Below, one piece after another: positions 1 through 8,456 of a stretch of DNA of 64,000 bases. How positions within the stretch are numbered: position 1 is the stretch's first letter; each line of letters opens with the position of its first letter. A program made the position numbers and the translations under genes. This DNA comes from Fontibacterium sp040404065 (GTDB lineage: Bacteria; Pseudomonadota; Alphaproteobacteria; Pelagibacterales; Pelagibacteraceae): NCBI GenBank assembly GCA_040404065.1, contig JBBAJM010000001.1; one strand, 5' to 3'. A model generated the notes under the pieces. That model was given only the letters and a program-made list of their open reading frames with translations. It did no database searches and was not told the origin of the DNA.

Positions 1-1
1 A

Positions 2-976
2 GCATTAGTATTGGCATCAGAAAAAGGAAAATCAGTTACTGCGGTAGTCGAGGTCAAAGCTAGATTTGATGAAGAAACTAATATTAGTTTAGCCTCCACT
101 TTAGAAAAGGCAGGAGTACAGGTTGTTTATGGCTTCATAAAGCTAAAAACGCATGCAAAAGCAAGCTTAGTTGTAAGGAAAGAGAAAAATAAACTTATCA
201 GTTATGTGCATCTTGGCACGGGTAATTATCATCCTGTAAATGCCAAAATATATACAGACTTGTCATTTTTTAGTTCGGATAAAATTATATGCGAAGATGT
301 AGAGAAATTTTTTAATTACATAACAACTTATGCCGAACCTAAAAAGTTAAAAAAAATAATTCTTTCTCCATTATTTCTAAGAACAAAATTATATTCATTA
401 ATAGATAAAGAAATTGAAAATAAATCAAAAGGTAAACATGCCGAAATATGGCTAAAACTTAATTCTTTAGTTGATAAAGCGATGATTGATAAATTATATC
501 AAGCATCTAATGCCGGTGTTAAGATTTGTTTATTTGTTAGAGGTATTTGTTGTCTTAAACCTGGAATTAAAGGACTTTCAGAAAATATTATTGTAAAAAG
601 TATTGTGGGGAGATTTTTAGAACATTCAAGAATTTATTGTTTTGCAAATGGAGAAGTGATGCCATCAAGATCTAATCTTGTTTTCTTTAGTTCCGCAGAT
701 TTAATGACAAGAAATTTAGATAGAAGAGTAGAGTTATTTATACCAATAGAAAACCCTACGGTGCACGAGCAAGTATTAGACCAAATTATGCTTGCGAATT
801 ATAAGGATGCTGAAAATAGTTGGTTTCTAACATCTAGTGAAGATTATGAAAAAATTCAAGTTACAGAAGATGATAGTTTTTCTGCACATAGTTATTTTAT
901 GAAAAATCCAAGTTTATCTGGAAGAGGAAATTCTATTAACTTAACAATGCCAGAAAAATTAAGATTAGTTAAGTAA
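2..976 (+). CDS. ppk: Polyphosphate kinase, C-terminal part (5' end outside window)
   Basis: Makes inorganic polyphosphate from ATP through a phosphohistidine intermediate at the inner membrane. The reading frame is open from the first bases, so only about 324 C-terminal residues are present and the start lies upstream. Both PPK1 HKD-like catalytic segments are visible: KTHAKASLVV with the candidate phosphohistidine at 152-154, and EHSRIYCF with its histidine at 623-625. The GTGNYHP stretch between them is also typical of PPK1. The next gene, an exopolyphosphatase, starts 7 bp after the stop, so synthesis and degradation are probably co-transcribed. The truncation is the window edge and not a broken gene. 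Confidence 0.95.
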   Translation, partial: ALVLASEKGKSVTAVVEVKARFDEETNISLASTLEKAGVQVVYGFIKLKTHAKASLVVRKEKNKLISYVHLGTGNYHPVNAKIYTDLSFFSSDKIICEDVEKFFNYITTYAEPKKLKKIILSPLFLRTKLYSLIDKEIENKSKGKHAEIWLKLNSLVDKAMIDKLYQASNAGVKICLFVRGICCLKPGIKGLSENIIVKSIVGRFLEHSRIYCFANGEVMPSRSNLVFFSSADLMTRNLDRRVELFIPIENPTVHEQVLDQIMLANYKDAENSWFLTSSEDYEKIQVTEDDSFSAHSYFMKNPSLSGRGNSINLTMPEKLRLVK

Positions 977-983
977 TATCAAT

Positions 984-2477
984 ATGATCACAAAACAAAA
1001 AGATTTTATAAATAAAGAAGCCATCATTGATCTTGGATCTAACTCTATTCGAATGCTGATCTATGATAATATTTTAAACTCGCAAATACCGGTATTTAAT
1101 GAAAAAGCTGTTTGTCAATTAGGTAAAAATTTAGACCGCACTGGTAAACTTGACCCCAAAGGATCAGAATTTGCTTTAAATGTTTTAAAAAGATTTAAAC
1201 AGATACTTAGTAATTTAAAGGTTAAAAAATATAAAGCGATAGGCACAGCTGCTCTTAGAGAGGCAACTGACGCAAAAGAGTTTATTGCTAAAGCTCAAAG
1301 AATTATTAAAAAGAAAATTATAATTTTATCTGGAAATCAAGAAGCAGAAAATTCAGCCCTTGGAGTAATTATAGGTTTTCAAAAAGTAAATGGAGTTGTT
1401 GCCGATTTAGGAGGAGGGAGCTTAGAACTTGCCAGAGTTGAAAAAAATATTATTCATGAAAAAATATCTTTACCATTAGGAGTTTTAAGGTTGTTTAATC
1501 AACCCAAGAGAAACAAGAATAAGGTAAGAAAAATAATAAGTTTTTATTTAAATAAAATTGAATGGTTAAGAAAAAATAAAATCAAAAACCTTTATTTATG
1601 TGGTGGAACATGGAGAACCTTCATGAATGCTCACATGATTAAAACAAATTATCCTTTGCCTATCTTACATCAATATAAACTAACAGGTTTTGAAGCTTTA
1701 AAATTTGCAAATAAATTAAATAGCGTAAAAGCAATTAAGTCTGAGAAATTATTGTCAGCAACTAAATCTAGAAGTAATTACATTCCAATAGGTGGATATA
1801 TATTGTCCAACCTTATAAAAATTTGTGATCCTGCCAATGTATTTATTTCACAATCCGGAGTTAGAGAAGGTTCGTTAATTGGAAAATCTCATTTAAAAGT
1901 TTTACAGAATAATTCTTTAAATAGATCTGTGCATTTTATATCTCATAAAAAAGCAGATTATGCAGCTAATTATATAAAATTATATAATTTTATTAAAAAT
2001 CTTTTCTCAAGTAATGAAAAGCATTTTTCTCATAGGCTTTTGCTACCAGCTTGTTCATTAAGTAATTTTGATTGGGGTCTTGGAGTTTATCAAAGAGCTG
2101 AATTAGTTTTTCAAGAAGTTATCAATGCACCAATTTTAAAATTATCTCATAGTGATAGAATTAAACTTGGTCTAGTTTCATTTTGGAGACATTGTTCTAC
2201 AAAATATTATCCTAATGTAGAGTTTGTAAAATTATTAACTAATGAAGAAATTATGGCTTGTAGACAGATTGGAGCGGCATTGAGATTGGCTTCTTCAGTT
2301 GGAGTTATTTCTAATATATTTTTTGATAAAATTAAAATTTACAAAAGCGGTAATAAAGATTTAATTTTAAAAGTTTCTAAAAAAGATACACAGGTAATTT
2401 CTAATCAAGTTCAAAAAAGACTGAAATCTTTGGCAGAAGAAATGAAATTAAAGTCTAAGATTGTTTATTCTAATTAA
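984..2477 (+). CDS. ppx: Exopolyphosphatase / Ppx-GppA family phosphatase
   Basis: Releases terminal phosphate from polyphosphate, or hydrolyses pppGpp in the related GppA. The 497-residue protein has the ASKHA-fold phosphate loops of the family: DLGSNS at residues 16-21 and DLGGGS at 141-146, with the TAALREA segment near residues 88-94. The C-terminal third (after about residue 320) corresponds to the HD-like domain of long Ppx proteins, so the length is normal. It lies directly behind ppk, supporting a polyphosphate role over a purely stringent-response role, although sequence alone cannot separate Ppx from GppA. Its stop overlaps the convergent gcrA gene by 4 bp. Confidence 0.93.
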   Translation: MITKQKDFINKEAIIDLGSNSIRMLIYDNILNSQIPVFNEKAVCQLGKNLDRTGKLDPKGSEFALNVLKRFKQILSNLKVKKYKAIGTAALREATDAKEFIAKAQRIIKKKIIILSGNQEAENSALGVIIGFQKVNGVVADLGGGSLELARVEKNIIHEKISLPLGVLRLFNQPKRNKNKVRKIISFYLNKIEWLRKNKIKNLYLCGGTWRTFMNAHMIKTNYPLPILHQYKLTGFEALKFANKLNSVKAIKSEKLLSATKSRSNYIPIGGYILSNLIKICDPANVFISQSGVREGSLIGKSHLKVLQNNSLNRSVHFISHKKADYAANYIKLYNFIKNLFSSNEKHFSHRLLLPACSLSNFDWGLGVYQRAELVFQEVINAPILKLSHSDRIKLGLVSFWRHCSTKYYPNVEFVKLLTNEEIMACRQIGAALRLASSVGVISNIFFDKIKIYKSGNKDLILKVSKKDTQVISNQVQKRLKSLAEEMKLKSKIVYSN

Positions 2478-2992
2478 GCAGACTTGATTTTCTTTTCAAG
2501 AAACTCTGGAAGTTCTTCTGTTCCTTTTGTATTCTTATCTTCCTCTTCATCATTTTTCCATCCCTTAGGTTGATAAGCATGAAGAACGTGTAATTTACAA
2601 TAAACTCTTTCTTCCATAGGATTTCTTCCACAGAAATAAAAATTCGCTTCATCTGGATGTCCTATAGGCCAACGACAAGTTTTTTCATTTAAATTTTCTA
2701 AGGCAGTCGGATTTTCAGGTTCAAAATCTTTTTCAATAACAATAGCTCTAAGACCACGAGGTTTTCTTAATCTTTTTAAAGGGACGCTATTTTTGTGATG
2801 AAATTTGTTTTCACTTTTTTGAATGTAAATATTTCTAGAATGAGATCTGCCAGCAAGTCCTAAACGGTGTGATTTTCCAATAACAGCATTTCTAGAAATG
2901 CTCTCGCCTAGCATTGCAGCTATTTGGCTCGCAGTATGACCTTCGTTCCAAAGTTTTTTTAATTGTTCAGTTTTTTCTGGTGTCCATCCCAT
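2474..2992 (-). CDS. gcrA: GcrA-type cell cycle regulator
   Basis: GcrA is an alphaproteobacterial transcription factor that binds sigma-70 and activates S-phase genes, often in a DNA-methylation-dependent way. The 172-residue protein opens with the family hallmark MGWTPEKTEQLKKLW, followed by the helix-turn-helix segment ending in AVIGKSHRLGL. It ends with the conserved Cys/Trp-rich sigma-interacting region: CRWPIGHP, an FCGR motif and a YCKLH motif. The ATG at 2990-2992 gives exactly this canonical N-terminus. The gene is divergent from the ABC permease, and the shared 145-bp spacer carries two NrdR-box-like palindromes, the nearer one ending about 12 bp before the start codon, so repression by NrdR is plausible but inferred. 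Confidence 0.93.
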   Translation of the reverse strand: MGWTPEKTEQLKKLWNEGHTASQIAAMLGESISRNAVIGKSHRLGLAGRSHSRNIYIQKSENKFHHKNSVPLKRLRKPRGLRAIVIEKDFEPENPTALENLNEKTCRWPIGHPDEANFYFCGRNPMEERVYCKLHVLHAYQPKGWKNDEEEDKNTKGTEELPEFLEKKIKSA

Positions 2993-3004
2993 AAGACGCT
3001 TTAA

Positions 3005-3051
3005 ATACTATATGTAGTTTAACATGAAGTAAATTATACTATATGTGGTAT
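3005..3051. promoter_or_regulatory. Pair of NrdR-box-like palindromes upstream of gcrA
   Basis: Two near-identical 16-bp palindromic sites share the core tactatatgt: box 1 at 3005-3020 and box 2 at 3036-3051. Against the known NrdR consensus acaCwAtATaTwGtgt I count 13/16 and 12/16 matches. Their starts are 31 bp apart, the three-helical-turn spacing usual for paired NrdR boxes. Box 1 on the minus strand contains a TATAGT -10-like hexamer for gcrA; a TATACT hexamer at 3035-3040 could serve the plus-strand permease. The target gene is uncertain; proximity favours gcrA. Confidence 0.55.
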
Positions 3052-3063
3052 AAAAAAATGTAG

Positions 3064-3104
3064 ATAAATCAGTGATTTATTTAATTTATGTAAATCTATC
3101 CACA
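3064..3104. promoter_or_regulatory. 17-bp palindrome and DnaA-box-like site between gcrA and the ABC permease
   Basis: A perfect inverted repeat, ataaatca-g-tgatttat, occupies 3064-3080. At 3096-3104 ctatccaca differs from the DnaA-box consensus TTATNCACA at one position. DnaA is known to activate gcrA in Caulobacter, which makes the site worth noting, but one 8/9 match in AT-rich DNA is weak evidence. Confidence 0.25.
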
Positions 3105-3137
3105 TTTATTTATATATTTTAATAAATAGTTAAAAAT

Positions 3138-3947
3138 ATGAACGCGATTAAAGATTATAAAATTAGAATTCCAGTAGTGATTAACATCAACTGGATTGGT
3201 TTTTATACGCTTTATAAAAAAGAAATTTTAAGATTTTTAAATGTATGGATACAAACTGTATTTTCACCAGTTGTAACATTAGTTCTTTTTTTAGCAGTTT
3301 TTACAGTAGCTCTAGGCCTTAACAGAAATAACGTTTTAGGTCAGGAATATGGTGTTTTTATATTGCCTGGTTTAATCTGCATGCAGATATTACAAAATTC
3401 GTTTGCAAACACATCTTCTTCTTTAATGATTGCTAAAGTCCAAGGAAACATTGTTGATATATTGTTTCCTCCACTTAGCGCTATGGAGGTGACAGCGGCA
3501 ATGCTTTTAGGAGCAATCACAAGAGGTTTAATTATTGGGTTTTTTTCTGTGCTAGTAGTTATTCCGTTTGCTCATGTTCCAGTTCATAATATTTTTATAA
3601 TATTTCTATTTGCTTTGCTTGGATCTTCAATGCTTGCATGTTTAGGATTTATTACAGGGTTATGGGCTCAAAAATTCGATAATATGGCAACAGTTACAAA
3701 CTTTATTATTATCCCGTTATCATTTTTATCAGGAACTTTTTATTCTATACAGAATCTACATTCGATCTTTTATTATATTAGCCACGCAAATCCTTTCTTT
3801 TATGCAATTGATGGATTTAGATATGGATTTTTAGGACAGGCCGATGGATCAATTGTTATTGGATTTTTTTATTTAACAATTATCAATTTAGCTTTGTGGT
3901 TTATATGTTATATCCTTTTTAAAAAAGGTTACAGAATTAAAAGCTAA
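3138..3947 (+). CDS. ABC-2 type transporter permease
   Basis: Integral membrane subunit of an ABC-2 exporter of the multidrug/polysaccharide/lipid type. The 269-residue protein has a short N-terminal cytosolic stretch followed by about six hydrophobic segments (roughly residues 38-62, 70-90, 116-145, 150-175, 182-205, 240-262). The FLSGTFYSI and ANPFFYAIDGFRYG stretches near the C-terminus are characteristic of the ABC-2 membrane family. No ATP-binding subunit lies next to it, so its partner must be encoded elsewhere. It is followed 5 bp later by argD, which probably reflects compact gene packing and not shared function. The substrate cannot be told. Confidence 0.85.
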   Translation: MNAIKDYKIRIPVVININWIGFYTLYKKEILRFLNVWIQTVFSPVVTLVLFLAVFTVALGLNRNNVLGQEYGVFILPGLICMQILQNSFANTSSSLMIAKVQGNIVDILFPPLSAMEVTAAMLLGAITRGLIIGFFSVLVVIPFAHVPVHNIFIIFLFALLGSSMLACLGFITGLWAQKFDNMATVTNFIIIPLSFLSGTFYSIQNLHSIFYYISHANPFFYAIDGFRYGFLGQADGSIVIGFFYLTIINLALWFICYILFKKGYRIKS

Positions 3948-3952
3948 TTTTC

Positions 3953-5116
3953 ATGAGTTCAATACTAGGCACATATAAGAGAAGAGAAGTTTCTTTTGCT
4001 GAAGGAAAAGGTGTTTATCTTACTTCAACAACGGGAGAAAAATATTTAGATTTTGTCTCTGGCATTGCTGTTAATTCTTTAGGACATTGTCATCCACATT
4101 TAGTTGAGGCGATAAAAAAACAATCAGAAAAATTATGGCACGTATCAAATGCCTTTACAATTCCTGAACAAGAAAAATTAGCAAAAAGATTAACCGATAA
4201 TACTTTTGCTGATTTTGTTATGTTTGTAAATTCAGGAACAGAGGCAACAGAGGCGAGTATTAAAGTTGCAAGAAAATATTTTTTTGAAACAGGTCAGCCA
4301 GAAAGAAATAGGATTATTACTTTTGAAGGAGCTTTTCACGGCAGAACCCTAGCAGCTTTATTTGCCGCAAATAACAAAGAGCATACTCTTGGATTTGGTC
4401 CTAAAGTAGATGGTTTTGATCAAGTTCCATTTGGTGATCATGAGGCTTTAAAGAAAGCAATTACAAAAAATACAGCTGCCATTATGCTTGAAACTGTTCA
4501 AGGAGAAGGCGGAGTGAGAGTTGTTCCAGACTATTGTTTAAAACCTTTAAGAAAGCTTTGTGATGATAATGGAATTCTACTTATTTTAGATGAGGTTCAG
4601 TGTGGAATTGGAAGAACTGGAAAATTTTTTGCATTTGAATGGGCAAATATTGTTCCCGATATTGTTCCTATCGCAAAAGGAATTGGTGGAGGTTTTCCAA
4701 TAGGAGCATGTTTGGTAAATAAGAAAGTTGCTGTGGGTATGAAGCCTGGAACTCATGGTAGCACATTTGGAGGAAATCCTTTAGCGATGAGCGTAGGCAA
4801 TGCAGTATTGGATATAATTTTAGAAAAAGGTTTTTTAGAACACGTTCAAGAAGTCGGCAGTTATTTTGAAAAAAAATTAAAAGAAGTCCAAAAGCAATAT
4901 GGCAATGTGATTGAACAGGTAAGAGGGATTGGTCTTTTAAGAGGGATTAAGCTAAAAGTAGACAATGGTAAGTTTTTAGATCATTTATTTCAAAATAAAA
5001 TGCTAGCAGTAAAAGCTGGTGATAGCGTTGTAAGATTATTACCTGCGCTTATAGTTGAAAAAAAAGATATTGATGAAGCAATAAGAATAATTACAAAAAC
5101 TTGTTCTGAATTTTAA
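3953..5116 (+). CDS. argD: Acetylornithine aminotransferase
   Basis: PLP-dependent class III aminotransferase converting N-acetylglutamate semialdehyde to N-acetylornithine in arginine synthesis; the same enzyme often serves the succinyl-diaminopimelate step of lysine synthesis. The 387-residue length is standard. Visible family features are the NSGTEATE phosphate-binding segment at residues 93-100, the DEVQ motif at 213-216 and the PLP-binding lysine K242 in AKGIGGG. argF begins 2 bp after its stop, forming an arginine pair and supporting the ArgD assignment over other class III aminotransferases. Confidence 0.94.
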   Translation: MSSILGTYKRREVSFAEGKGVYLTSTTGEKYLDFVSGIAVNSLGHCHPHLVEAIKKQSEKLWHVSNAFTIPEQEKLAKRLTDNTFADFVMFVNSGTEATEASIKVARKYFFETGQPERNRIITFEGAFHGRTLAALFAANNKEHTLGFGPKVDGFDQVPFGDHEALKKAITKNTAAIMLETVQGEGGVRVVPDYCLKPLRKLCDDNGILLILDEVQCGIGRTGKFFAFEWANIVPDIVPIAKGIGGGFPIGACLVNKKVAVGMKPGTHGSTFGGNPLAMSVGNAVLDIILEKGFLEHVQEVGSYFEKKLKEVQKQYGNVIEQVRGIGLLRGIKLKVDNGKFLDHLFQNKMLAVKAGDSVVRLLPALIVEKKDIDEAIRIITKTCSEF

Positions 5117-5118
5117 TT

Positions 5119-6048
5119 ATGAAACATTTTTTAGATTTAAGTCTAATTGATAAAAGAGATTTGAGACAGATTGTCGAAAATTCTAAGACTAGAAAAAAAA
5201 ATAGAAGTACCAAAGGCAAAGTCCTTGTAGATAAAGACAATCCTTTAGAAGGTAAAATGCTGCTTATGGTTTTTGAAAAACCATCTACAAGAACAAGATT
5301 GTCTTTTGATTTAGCAATGAGACAGCTTGGGGGTCAAACTATTGTTATTAACTCTGAGAATTTGCACGTTGGAATTGGAGGAGAAACTATAGAAGATACG
5401 GCAAGAATTTTTTCGGCCTTTTCAGATATTGTTATGCTTAGAACTTTTGAACATAGTACTTTGTTAAAATTTTCAGAGCTTCTTACAGTTCCTATTATCA
5501 ATGGATTAACTAACGACAGTCATCCTTGTCAGATTTTAAGTGATGTAATGACCTTTGAAGAAATTAAAGGTTCAATTAAAGGAAAGAAAATTGCTTGGGT
5601 TGGTGATGGTAATAACGTTACCAATTCTTTGATGGAAGCTGCCGCTCAATTTGATTTTGAATTAAAGATTGCTTGTCCGAAAGATTATATGCCATCGAAA
5701 AAAGTTATTGCTTGGGCGAAAAAGAGAAAAGCAGATATTGAAATACTACATGATGCAAAAGACGCCGCAGATAATGCAGATTGTATTATGACGGATAAAT
5801 GGATTTCTATGGGTGATAAAGGAAACTTAAGTAAAAAAAGAAAAGCATTTAAAAATTTTCAAGTGAATGAAAAATTAATGAAGATTGCAAAAAAAGATGC
5901 AATTTTTATGCATGACTTACCAGCGCAAAGAGGAGAAGAGGTTAGTGCTGGTGTTATTGATGGAAAACAATCAGTAGTGTGGCAGCAAGCTGAAAATAGA
6001 CTGCACTGTCAAAAAGGTATTATTGAGTGGTGTTTAAAAGGTAAATGA
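5119..6048 (+). CDS. argF: Ornithine carbamoyltransferase with HDLP instead of HCLP
   Basis: Transfers the carbamoyl group of carbamoyl phosphate to ornithine, giving citrulline. The 309-residue protein carries the carbamoyl-phosphate motif STRTR (residues 56-60), the HPCQ motif and the ornithine-loop motif DKWISMG. The usual HCLP motif, whose cysteine helps bind ornithine, reads His265-Asp266-Leu-Pro, so the cysteine is replaced by aspartate; the codon is an unambiguous gac at 5914-5916. The remaining signatures and the neighbour argD argue that it is still an OTCase, though a related carbamoyltransferase specificity is possible. The stop overlaps the next start as ATGA. Confidence 0.9.
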   Translation: MKHFLDLSLIDKRDLRQIVENSKTRKKNRSTKGKVLVDKDNPLEGKMLLMVFEKPSTRTRLSFDLAMRQLGGQTIVINSENLHVGIGGETIEDTARIFSAFSDIVMLRTFEHSTLLKFSELLTVPIINGLTNDSHPCQILSDVMTFEEIKGSIKGKKIAWVGDGNNVTNSLMEAAAQFDFELKIACPKDYMPSKKVIAWAKKRKADIEILHDAKDAADNADCIMTDKWISMGDKGNLSKKRKAFKNFQVNEKLMKIAKKDAIFMHDLPAQRGEEVSAGVIDGKQSVVWQQAENRLHCQKGIIEWCLKGK

Positions 6049-6749
6049 TTGAACGAGCGATTGTTCTAGCCGCTGGCTTTGGAAAAAGAGTTCTTCCACT
6101 TACAAATACTACTCCAAAACCATTATTAAAAATTAATAATGTTAGTTTACTTGAGAATACCTTAAATTTTTTAAAAAAATTTGGCGTTAAAAGCTTTGCT
6201 ATTAACACTCATCACTTGGGAGACCAGATTATCTCTTTTGCTGAGAATAATAAAAATAAATACGATATTAAAATTTTTAAAGAAAAAGATATTCTTGGCA
6301 CAGGTGGTGGAATTCGTAATGCGTTAGATTTTTTTCAAGATAAGCCTTTTATCTCTATTAATAGCGATACGATTTGGTCCGATGAGTATTTATCTCCATT
6401 AAAAAATTTATATAAAAACTTTACTCAACATAACGCTTGGTCCGGTCTTTTAATGATAAAAAAGGAGAATAGTTTTGATAAAACTTTAAGAGGCGATTTT
6501 ACTATAAAATCTGAGCCTTTCTTATTTAGACAACCTGGAGATACTAATAATTTAATTTTTACAGGCTGCCAGATCATTAATCCTACTTTATTAAAGAGTA
6601 AAGTGAATGAAAACTTTTCCATTCAACCCGTTTGGGATGAAGCAATTGCTGATAAAAAAATGGTTGGAGAAGTGTCACCAAATATATTTTATCACGTGAC
6701 TGATTTATCTATTTACGAGAAACTAAAAAAATTAGACCTTATTCGTTAA
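6045..6749 (+). CDS. Sugar nucleotidyltransferase, MurU-like
   Basis: Member of the NTP-transferase family that activates a sugar 1-phosphate with UTP or another nucleotide. Of 234 residues, the N-terminal LAAGFGKRVLPLT (8-20) followed by PKPLL is the nucleotide-binding signature, and SINSDTIW carries the metal-binding aspartate. Length and motif order resemble the MurNAc-1-phosphate uridylyltransferase MurU of peptidoglycan recycling, but no AmgK-type kinase gene is adjacent, so the substrate is a guess. It is translationally coupled to argF by a 4-bp overlap and converges on gpmA with an 11-bp overlap. Confidence 0.82.
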   Translation: MIERAIVLAAGFGKRVLPLTNTTPKPLLKINNVSLLENTLNFLKKFGVKSFAINTHHLGDQIISFAENNKNKYDIKIFKEKDILGTGGGIRNALDFFQDKPFISINSDTIWSDEYLSPLKNLYKNFTQHNAWSGLLMIKKENSFDKTLRGDFTIKSEPFLFRQPGDTNNLIFTGCQIINPTLLKSKVNENFSIQPVWDEAIADKKMVGEVSPNIFYHVTDLSIYEKLKKLDLIR

Positions 6750-7461
6750 TCGGAATAGGTTTTGCTCTTTTTTGATCAAGATAAGAACTGCTTAACACAC
6801 TCATATCTTCTTTAAATTTAATATGAATTGGATTTCCAGTTGGAATTTCCAATTCAACAATTGCGCTATCACTTATATTAAATATTTTTTTACAAAGAGA
6901 TCTTAAACTGTTGCCATGTGCTGATACGATTAAGTGCTTTTCTTTTTTTAAAACAGGTAAAATTTTACTATCGTAATAAGGAATAACCCTCTTAAAAGTA
7001 TCTTTTAATGATTCAGTATCTGGAATTAAATCTTTATTAATATTTTTATAGATTGGATAATGCACGGGATGATCAGGATTACTCCTATCCATAGCTGGCG
7101 GAGGAATATCATAACTTCTTCTCCAAAGTTTTACTTGTTGCTCACCATGTTTTTTAGCAGTTTCTTCTTTATTAAGACCTTGAAGCGCTCCGTAATGCCT
7201 CTCGTTTAACTCCCAAGCCTTAATAATTGTTTTAATGCTCTGATCTAATTTTTTATTTATTTCATCTAAAGTTAGAATCGCTCTCTTTTGAAAAGAGGTA
7301 AAAGCAAAATTAAAATTAATATTAAGATCTTTAATTAATGATCCTGCTTGTTGAGCTTCCTCTATTCCTTTTTTTGTAAGATCAGAATCATACCAACCTG
7401 TAAATCTATTTTCTAAGTTCCATTGACTTTGACCATGTCTGACTAGAATTAAATTATACAT
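6739..7461 (-). CDS. gpmA: 2,3-bisphosphoglycerate-dependent phosphoglycerate mutase
   Basis: Interconverts 3- and 2-phosphoglycerate in glycolysis and gluconeogenesis through a phosphohistidine. The 240-residue protein begins MYNLILVRHGQSQWN with the catalytic His9 and has the second catalytic His182 in SAHGNSLR. The ELNERHYGALQG segment is the BPG-dependent family signature, and the full-length insert including PPPAMDRSNPDHP distinguishes it from short histidine phosphatases. Together with the phosphofructokinase at 26118 it supports an Embden-Meyerhof-type route. Divergent from cutA with a 33-bp spacer. Confidence 0.94.
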   Translation of the reverse strand: MYNLILVRHGQSQWNLENRFTGWYDSDLTKKGIEEAQQAGSLIKDLNINFNFAFTSFQKRAILTLDEINKKLDQSIKTIIKAWELNERHYGALQGLNKEETAKKHGEQQVKLWRRSYDIPPPAMDRSNPDHPVHYPIYKNINKDLIPDTESLKDTFKRVIPYYDSKILPVLKKEKHLIVSAHGNSLRSLCKKIFNISDSAIVELEIPTGNPIHIKFKEDMSVLSSSYLDQKRAKPIPINE

Positions 7462-7494
7462 TTTTTATTTTTTAAATTGTGATACTAAAAATTC

Positions 7495-7812
7495 ATGAGT
7501 GATTATAAATTATTTTACATTACTTGTAAGAATAAAAAAGAAGCAGAAAAAATAGCCTCCGATCTTGTTAAAAAAAATCTAGCAGCCTGCGTAAATATTT
7601 TACCTGGTATAAAATCTTATTTTAAATGGAATAAAAAAATTAACACTGCAAAGGAGATAGTCCTCATCGGCAAAACAACAGCTAAAAATATGAATAAAAT
7701 CATAATTCATGTAAAAAAAATTCATTCTTATGACTGCCCATGCATTATTTTTGTGAGTTTAAAAAATGGTAACAAAGATTTTTTGCGCTGGATTAAGAGT
7801 TCTGTTCAATAG
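7495..7812 (+). CDS. cutA: CutA divalent-cation tolerance protein
   Basis: Small trimeric PII-like protein implicated in tolerance to copper and other divalent metals; its molecular role is not settled. The 105-residue length and the motifs LAACVNILPGI and SYFKWNKKI, followed by a C-terminal YDCPCIIF strand and FLRWI, match CutA1 closely. The ATG at 7495 gives a canonical N-terminus. It stands alone between gpmA and a lipoprotein gene; I see no metal-regulator site in the 33-bp divergent spacer. Confidence 0.9.
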   Translation: MSDYKLFYITCKNKKEAEKIASDLVKKNLAACVNILPGIKSYFKWNKKINTAKEIVLIGKTTAKNMNKIIIHVKKIHSYDCPCIIFVSLKNGNKDFLRWIKSSVQ

Positions 7813-7853
7813 ACTTGTTTAAATTTTTTTTTATTTAAATTAAGTTTGTTTTA

Positions 7854-8456
7854 ATGATTCGAAACAGACTTAAATTCTTATTATATTTATCTCTTTTATT
7901 TATTACTTCTTGCATTACTGCACCAAGAAATACCGCAGATACTTGTCAAATGTTTACTGACAATTATTTCTGGTACAAATTTGTAAAGAATTCAGAAAAA
8001 AAATGGGGAGCCCCTGTGGAATTGCAGATGGCAATTATTCAAAGAGAATCTGATTTTGATTGGCTGGCTTTGCCTGAGTGGGATAAATTATTTAAAGTTA
8101 TTCCTTATAAAAGAAAATCGACAGCTTTTGGATATTCGCAAGCGGTTGATAAAACTTGGGAACAATTTCAACGTGAAACTAATCAGCAACTCGCGCTTAG
8201 AGTAAGCTTTAATGATTCAGTTGATTTTATTGGTTGGTATATAAATAAAACTCATCAATTATTAAAAATTCCAAAGAATGATTATTTTAAACAATATATT
8301 GCTTATCATGAAGGGTGGGGCAATTTTAAAAATTACAAGAATTCACCAAAGGTTATTCCGTACGCAAGATCAGTGGAAAGAGCGGCAAAAAAATACAAAG
8401 CCCAGCTTGAGCGATGCAAACATCAGTTAACTACTAATAAGTATTTTATTTATTAG
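7854..8456 (+). CDS. Lytic transglycosylase-like (SLT domain) lipoprotein
   Basis: Probable peptidoglycan-cleaving lysozyme-fold enzyme anchored in a membrane. The N-terminus has a positively charged stretch, a hydrophobic core and a lipobox LFITSC, giving a lipidated Cys at about residue 20. The segment ELQMAIIQRESDFDW holds the expected catalytic Glu of SLT domains, and TAFGYSQAVDKTWEQF resembles the conserved GxxQ core. The 200-residue length fits a single catalytic domain. It overlaps the convergent RND pump gene by 11 bp. The precise SLT subfamily is not certain. Confidence 0.78.
   Translation: MIRNRLKFLLYLSLLFITSCITAPRNTADTCQMFTDNYFWYKFVKNSEKKWGAPVELQMAIIQRESDFDWLALPEWDKLFKVIPYKRKSTAFGYSQAVDKTWEQFQRETNQQLALRVSFNDSVDFIGWYINKTHQLLKIPKNDYFKQYIAYHEGWGNFKNYKNSPKVIPYARSVERAAKKYKAQLERCKHQLTTNKYFIY

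Noticed and set aside
2..976. ppk as a pseudogene
   Set aside because: The frame is intact to the window edge and the catalytic histidines are present; the missing 5' part is simply outside the window.
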